Origin: Mastigamoeba balamuthi
Taxonomy: Eukaryota > Evosea > Mastigamoebida > Mastigamoebidae
Direction of reading: 5' to 3'
Assembly (NCBI GenBank): GCA_902651635.1
Contig: CACRSC010000154.1
Location: 1 to 21,402, forward strand
Length of the DNA: 21,402 nt
Shown: in pieces, positions 16,480 through 21,402 of the stretch
How the letters are laid out: every line of letters starts with the position of its first letter
Position numbering within the stretch: the stretch's first letter is position 1
Notes under the pieces: generated by a model
What the model was told of the DNA's origin: nothing
Databases searched by the model: none
What the model saw: the letters and a program-made list of their open reading frames with translations, nothing else
Position numbers and translations under genes: made by a program

Positions 16480-17035
16480 TCTCAGCAGTCAAAAACTCCT
16501 ACAGAGGATCTGCCAAAATTGCAGTTAAATTAAAAGCCAAGAGTACAGTGGTATCTGATCAAACTGTATGCTGTCGAATTCATGATGCTGGTCTAAAATA
16601 TCTTAAGCTCTTAGTCAAGTCACTACTCTCTGACCATTACTGTAAAGATAGTCTCATATTTGCACAGGAAAACCTGGAACGAGATTGGACATCTGTGCTT
16701 TTTACATCTGAGGCAACATTTCGTATTGAAGGTTGGATAAGAAAGGTATGGCAACGACCTGGTGTTAGAACTGTTATTCGCGTTGTTCAGTATGCAGCCA
16801 AGCTGAATACATGGGGCTGTTTCTCAGCCAAAGGCATTGAAGAGATCAAAATCTCCAAACAAAATATAAATTTACAGTTCCTGATACAGATCTACAAAGA
16901 CAGTCTTCTTTCATATGCAAAAAATTTAGTTGGAAAACCGGAATTGGATTCTACAGGAGGACAACGACTCCAAGCATGTTAGTAGGTTCATTTCGGTGAG
17001 CACTGTATCACAAGTATCTGAGTATACATGCTACT
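16480..17035 (+). mobile_element. Tc1/mariner-type transposase fragment
   Basis: Frame from about 16497 shows the second helix-turn-helix region (VVSDQTVCCRIHDAGLKYL). The start of the DDE domain follows (DWTSVLFTSEATF, with E in place of the usual Asp context), then WGCFSAKGI and a stretch ending near 16950. Coding then changes frame and shows EDNDSKHVSRFIS, the counterpart of the second catalytic Asp motif (QDNDPKHTS). The final catalytic residue, the N-terminal HTH and the terminal repeats are not seen. This is an inactive fragment of a cut-and-paste transposon, embedded between two satellite blocks of opposite orientation. Confidence 0.75.
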
Positions 17036-17039
17036 GAGA

Positions 17040-17560
17040 AACAAATGCCTCTTTCATGCAAGCTGAAGGACATTCCTGTGAATACGTTGCAATTAAAGTC
17101 ATTCTTAACCTTACTACAATCATGTCTGAATATCAGATGAGCAATAATGAAGAAAAGAAGAAATTGCTTATTGATACTTAGACTTCTTGAATGCAAGCAA
17201 GTGGGTATGGGGGCTCGAATGAGCTCTCATACCCATGCAGCTTGCATGCAACAGTCAAAGCATTTCGTGAGTGTCTAATAATTGAAACGAAGACTGATAT
17301 CTGGGAAATGATTATCTCTAGCATGCAAGCCAGTGGGTATGGGGGGCTTGAATGAGCCCTTAAACCCATGCAGCTTGCATGCAAGCTGAACAACATTCTG
17401 ACAGAAGCACATCACTGATAAAAATTTATATAACCTGTTAAGACATTCATATCTTTATATGAGATAGGCAATCAAAGAGAGGATCTCAAATGAACAAGAA
17501 TTAAGAATAAGAAGAAATGATGTATTGGTATGCTTCTTGCATGCAAGCATAAGAACAGTC
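17040..17560 (-). repeat. palindromic satellite, inverted orientation
   Basis: Same family as 12850-14930 but reversed. Full palindromes lie at about 17189-17250 and 17320-17390, with a partial copy at about 17057-17070 and a tip at about 17537-17553. The spacer at 17440-17520, read on the minus strand, resembles 13310-13390 (shared ATGAATGTCTTAA and ATTTCTTCTTATTC-like words). Short frames here are not genes. Confidence 0.7.
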
Positions 17561-17875
17561 ACACAGAGTATCTTCTGTTCAGACTCTGTTTGACTGAATG
17601 ATCAATTAACATTAGCAGAATGAAAAATTGATAAAAATAAATTTAAAAAAAAGAAATAAATAAAAAATCAAAAAGACATCTGGGGGTTCACTGGACACGG
17701 GACGTGCACACAACATGTGCAGTCGTGCAGTGAGCATGTCCAGAATAATTAGCATTCGTGAAGCTACTCAGTCTGTATTTGTGTATTTCTGTTTGTCACA
17801 ATAGAGGAACTAGGTGGATTTAAACAAATTCCAAATTTTTACTACCGGAATTGTTGATATACATGGGGTTTCCCT
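17561..17875. other. gene-free host spacer
   Basis: Contains an A-rich run at about 17620-17675, then ordinary sequence up to the kelch-BTB stop codon. It may include the 3' untranslated part of that gene. No feature is recognised. Confidence 0.4.
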
Positions 17876-19634
17876 TTATGAAACAGACTCGGACAGTTCG
17901 GACATGAGCTCTAGCAGAACTGGCTGTGACAGTTCACGGAATTCTGGAGTCTGAATAACAGTGGCATGATTGTGGGCAATGTAAAGCAGGGTCCATTTGC
18001 GCAAATTCGAACACCGGTACTTGTCCGCAAAATTCAGAAATGAGGCAGCGTTTGTCGTATCGACTGCTGCTACTAGCGCGTCCTCGCACCGGCGTTTAAG
18101 GCCATGGAGCATGTACCTGTCTGCGAGCTCCAAGAGCTCTGCTGCCATGTACCCTTGCTCAATGGAATCAGGCTGAATGTATCCTGTGTATACGAACCGC
18201 AACAACGCAGCAAAGGCCTCGTATGAGCACCCATAGATCGTGATGGATGGCTCAGCAGTCAACGTCTCACACATGCCGCAGGCTAACTGACGTGCAAACA
18301 CCTCACAGCGAGACGAGAGGATTGCGCGGTGACCCTTGAGCGTGCGCTCCTCCGGGGCTTCGAATTTAAAAGTTACATCGACAAAATTATGTGTTTGAAG
18401 TAACCTCCCCATGTCAGACGCGAGCTGCATAGCTCCTTCGATGTCGGCGGACGAAGGTTCCGATGCTGTAAACGTGGATACAGACAGCTCCCAGGTATCA
18501 TTGAGGTAGCCCCCGATCCCTGCACCAGGCGCACATGCACCCCAGGTGACAATGATGGAGTCACCGAGGACCACGGCAGCGTGTCGCCTACGTGGCTCTG
18601 GTACTCTTGTGCTGACGTAATTGACGGGTCTTACACAAAACCAGATTCCAGTGTCCACGTTATAGCAGTACGTATCAGAGAGGTACCCAAGGCCAGCACT
18701 GTAGCCCCCAAGCACGAACACAGTGTGACCATAGGCCACACAGGTATGCCCCTCACGTGGTGAAGGAAGCAACGACGCTCCGCGCGAGGGGGCGGTAGAC
18801 CAGGTGAGCGTCTCTAGGTTGAATAGAAACGCGTCGTTATAGGCCCTCTGTCCGTCGTACCCGCCGAAGACAAACATGAACGATCCCACGACGCAGGCAC
18901 TGTGGAGGCGACGCGAGGCAGGTGCGGCTCCAGAGGGAGACAGGGCCTCCCAGGTTCGTGATTCGAAACAGAACCTCCAGAGATCGTTGAACACACGAGT
19001 GAGGTCACTGCCACCAAAGATATACATAAATTTGTCATACACAACTGCCGTGTGTCCGTCCCTCGCGTCGGGAATGAGACCAACGGAAACGATGTCTTCC
19101 CAAGTCTGCAAAAGAACGTTGTTAGACAATGAGCCGAGTTCAGTCATCCCGAGACCCTCGTGTTGAAGTTGAATCGGGAGATCTCGTTGTATTCGACTTC
19201 TTGCTGTTGCCGCGTGCTCAAGAAGCCCTCCTGGATCTCCAGTGCGCCAACCCCACCGAACACCCACATTTCTCCCTCGTGCACAACAGCCCTTGTTCAT
19301 GATTAATGATTGAGGAGGAACTCTCTTGAGCGTACGAGTGTAGATTTCGAGCACGAGTGGCGTTGGTGCAGGGTACGGGAACCCAGGTAGAAGTGCCGTT
19401 GACGATGACAAGCATGTCGATGGACGAGAAGTGTGTAATGCCATTGTAGCCGCCGAAACAGAACACGGCGCCTGAATATGCCACTGCCGTGTGACAGGAA
19501 CGAGCAAGTGGATAGAGGCCACCTGCATTATGGACGAGCCACCGGACGGCCGGAATCTGAGAGGAGTTGTCGGCGTGCTCCTCGTCTGTCCATCCGCCAC
19601 GCAGTTTCGAGCGAGTCTCCAGAAATTCTGCCAT
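17876..19634 (-). pseudogene. kelch-repeat / BTB protein split across frames
   Basis: Kelch repeats (propeller) followed by a C-terminal BTB domain. This order is found in LZTR1-like and many protist proteins, which typically act as CUL3 ubiquitin-ligase adaptors. Start: ATG 19634 (MAEFLETRSK). Kelch repeat 1 (FCFGGYNG) is in frame A. Coding changes frame near 19375, again near 19300 (repeat 2, WVFGGVGALEIQEG, in frame C) and near 19155. The last frame then runs cleanly to 17876 with further repeats (YIFGGSD, FVFGGYDGQRAYNDAF, VLGGYSAGLGYLSD), BTB at about 18390-18070 (FVDVTFKF, GHRAILSSRCEVF, LLRFVYTGYI) and a BACK-like tail. It is intronless over 1.75 kb. GC content is far above the viral block, so it is a host gene. 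Three frameshifts mean a pseudogene, or sequence errors. Confidence 0.7.
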
Positions 19635-19812
19635 TGTAGGCTGGGGAATAATTGATCGTCAGAAATCAATGTCAGTCAGAATGGCTGTATCTCAGAGACG
19701 ATGCAAACCAAGCTGGCCAATATGATATCACATTCGGTGTTATGTGACATCACTTTGTATTTCATTCAATCGGGAAGATAATTAATACCCAGCCAGAAGT
19801 AGATTGGCCACC
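19635..19812. other. short host spacer upstream of the kelch gene
   Basis: Spacer between the divergent kelch-BTB start and the small plus-strand frame at 19813. It would hold any promoter of the kelch gene. No motif stands out. Confidence 0.3.
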
Positions 19813-20013
19813 ATGAGGAAGTTTAGGAGTGCAATCACTGTTGTTACTCTTATCTACTGTTTTACGAGCTTACTTCTGATAATCAACCAACAGCAGCTTA
19901 GGAAAAAGGAAGTCTTAACAAATGTTAGTGTTACCCGCAGAATTGTGAGGTGGGCAATTGTCACAACGTATCCGCTCACAGTGTGGGACAGAACTAATAC
20001 GCATCCAGTCTAG
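19813..20013 (+). CDS. possible first exon of a signal-anchor membrane protein
   Basis: ATG 19813 sits in GCCACCATGA, a strong Kozak-like context, so it is preferred over the in-frame ATG at 19804. The 66 codons start MRKFRSAITVV and include a hydrophobic segment (AITVVTLIYCFTSLLLII), then a polar stretch with an N-x-S glycosylation site (NVS). A short basic tail plus one membrane segment is the type II layout of Golgi enzymes. The frame ends at TAG 20011-20013. Another frame from about 20035 to 20198 reads FVEPDHILISKKTEHL and may be a second exon after TTTTGTAG. No family is recognised, and it may be a chance frame or a gene fragment. Confidence 0.25.
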   Translation: MRKFRSAITVVTLIYCFTSLLLIINQQQLRKKEVLTNVSVTRRIVRWAIVTTYPLTVWDRTNTHPV

Positions 20014-20198
20014 TGAATTATCTAGGCCCTTCTTTTGTAGAGCCAGATCATATTCTGATAAGTAAAAAAACAGAGCATCTGGCGGTGGCTGTATTCAAAC
20101 TTAAGAATGGCCCAGATACTCAACAGAAGAACTATCTTAATGCTGCAAAATTCATTAATGAAAACTTTGGTCGCACCCACCGGTCGGAAAAGTACTAA

Positions 20199-20550
20199 AT
20201 ATCTGAGGAAAAGTACAAAATATCAGCAGCGGCGTGTGCCCTCACGTGTGTCCCCAAAGACCCCCCCAGTGTCCCGATGAATGTGATCGCTGCTGCATGA
20301 GCGAGCCCTGCCAGGGGCCGACAGCCTGGCCTGCTGAGGAAGCTCCAGCATTGGCTGGCGTTAAGCGTCAGCCCACTTATGTCCACCCATCCTTTTGTGC
20401 TGTGATCATGAGATTTAAAAAGCAATTCTTAAAGGCTACATCAGCTGGGGGGATGGGTACGGCAGCTGGGAGTGGTACAATGACCAGTGGCATCCTCGTT
20501 TAGCTGGCGTCACTGGCACCTGCCCAATTTGTCCGTTGCTACCTGTCCCG
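20199..20550. other. host DNA without a recognised gene
   Basis: GC-richer stretch with short overlapping frames on both strands and no motif worth naming. It ends where the GAGTACTC repeats of the hAT element begin. Confidence 0.35.
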
Positions 20551-20554
20551 CCTA

Positions 20555-20640
20555 GTGAAGCCTCTGAGTATGAGTACTCATGAGTACTCATCACACTCAG
20601 ACTCCATGAGTATGAGTACTCAAAAACTCATGAGTATTTC
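20555..20640. repeat. GAGTACTC palindrome cluster, hAT subterminal region
   Basis: At least three copies of the palindrome GAGTACTC, in TGAGTATGAGTACTC and CATGAGTACTC contexts, with CTCTGAG at the outer edge. The cluster lies about 90-170 bases beyond the 3' end of the hAT transposase, where short subterminal transposase-binding repeats are usual. It may mark the 3' end of the transposon. The other end is outside the window. Confidence 0.45.
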
Positions 20641-20699
20641 TGATTCAATTCAATTTGTCCGATTTATTTCAATTGACTTGGTTGCAATTTAATTAATCT

Positions 20700-21402
20700 G
20701 ATCCTGTTGAGATTTGGGAGTTTTCAGTTAGCATTTTTTGCAGGAGTTGACAGCGTAGAGGAGCACAACAGAGAAGTTTTCAGGAGTAAGACGGCAACAA
20801 CGAAGGGTGTCAATGAGTCCAGCATGGGAGAACAGTCTCTCCACAGAAGCTGAAGATGCAGGAATTGAGAAAAGGCAGCGAGCCAGTTCAGCCACTGATC
20901 CATAGAAAGAAGCTTTTGCTTTCCACCAAGCAAGAAGATCAACATCATCTCTCTCTGCTGTTTCAACAAAGAGTTTTGTTGCATCTGAGTACTGTATAGA
21001 GAACATGAGTGCTAAAAGAGAAAAGGCAAAGGAACCCGATCCAGCAGTGGCTGCATTCCCAGATGCTCTGGAGACAAGAAAGACTTTGACTTCTTTGCTG
21101 CAGGTGGTTGCAGTTTCAACTCGTCATCCACTTCAGCCCTATAGTGGTATCTTAGTCAATTCTAAAAGTGTAAAACTCATGAAAATGCTCTGATTTCTCC
21201 CTGCTGAAGGGAGCTTCTTCAACGGGGATCAAGAAAGGTTGCCTTGCACCAGACATTAAGACGAGTGTTATTGCTTCAGTTAAAGCAATCGTCAATACCC
21301 TTCTTCAGCTTATTCTTGAAAGTAGTGAGCCAGGACTTGCTGCTCTTGGACAGATTGCTCTGAGTGAGATCAAATTCATTTAGTGACTTCTGTATGATCT
21401 TG
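20700..21402 (-). mobile_element. hAT transposase remnant (C-terminal part)
   Basis: Minus-strand frame 21006-20728 carries the hAT dimerisation domain: DLLAWWKAKASFYGSVAELA, then SIPASSASVERLFSHAGLI and RLTPEN. Further upstream, WCKATFLDPR at about 21250-21222 is the usual hAT catalytic-core landmark (LDPRFK), but it is followed at once by TGA (21221-21219). Other stops and frame changes separate the parts. The element is truncated by the window end and clearly inactive. Its N-terminal BED finger and 5' terminal repeat would lie beyond 21402. Confidence 0.75.

Overview
The window reads as eukaryotic chromosome carrying an old, decayed insertion from a large DNA virus (NCLDV / giant-virus type). 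About 70-12855 is AT-rich, tightly packed and intron-free. It holds families typical of giant viruses: a D5-like SF3 helicase, a very long repeat-built fibre protein, zinc-ribbon and HNH/NUMOD proteins, and a C2H2 protein. At least three genes share a 12-base upstream motif at constant spacing. No capsid protein, packaging ATPase, polymerase or integrase is visible, so this is a fragment of a viral genome or an accessory block. The host group could not be identified. Tc1/mariner and hAT remnants, palindromic satellites and a kelch-BTB gene show only that it is a repeat-rich eukaryote.

Layout: 1-66 is GC-rich low-complexity host DNA. 67-12855 is the viral block: small ORFs and zinc proteins (190-1449); a coiled-coil protein (1524-2114, minus); a fibre of roughly 1,780 codons on the minus strand (7492-2138); then a plus-strand cluster of zinc-ribbon, membrane, HNH and HNH-like genes (7683-10591). 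A 207-base run of N interrupts this cluster. The helicase follows (11028-12609), overlapped tail to tail by the stump of a minus-strand gene cut off at the host junction. 12850-14930 is a host satellite of about 65-bp palindromes. 14931-16150 is GC-rich low-complexity DNA, 16190-16435 a minisatellite, 16480-17035 a Tc1 fragment, and 17040-17560 the same satellite inverted. 17876-19634 is a kelch-BTB gene broken across frames, and 20555-21402 is a hAT transposon remnant.

Most viral genes carry single-base frameshifts (several in homopolymers) or in-frame TAA/TGA codons inside clearly continuous homology. The kelch-BTB gene is also frameshifted. Decay of an endogenous virus is the simplest reading, but an indel-prone draft assembly could explain part of it.

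The fibre is the most notable object. It has a phage-tail-like N-terminus, two homologous beta-helix-like modules, a seven-repeat beta-propeller-like module between them, about twelve glycine-rich fibre repeats, and a C1q-like C-terminal tip. All family assignments come from reading motifs by eye; no database search was possible.
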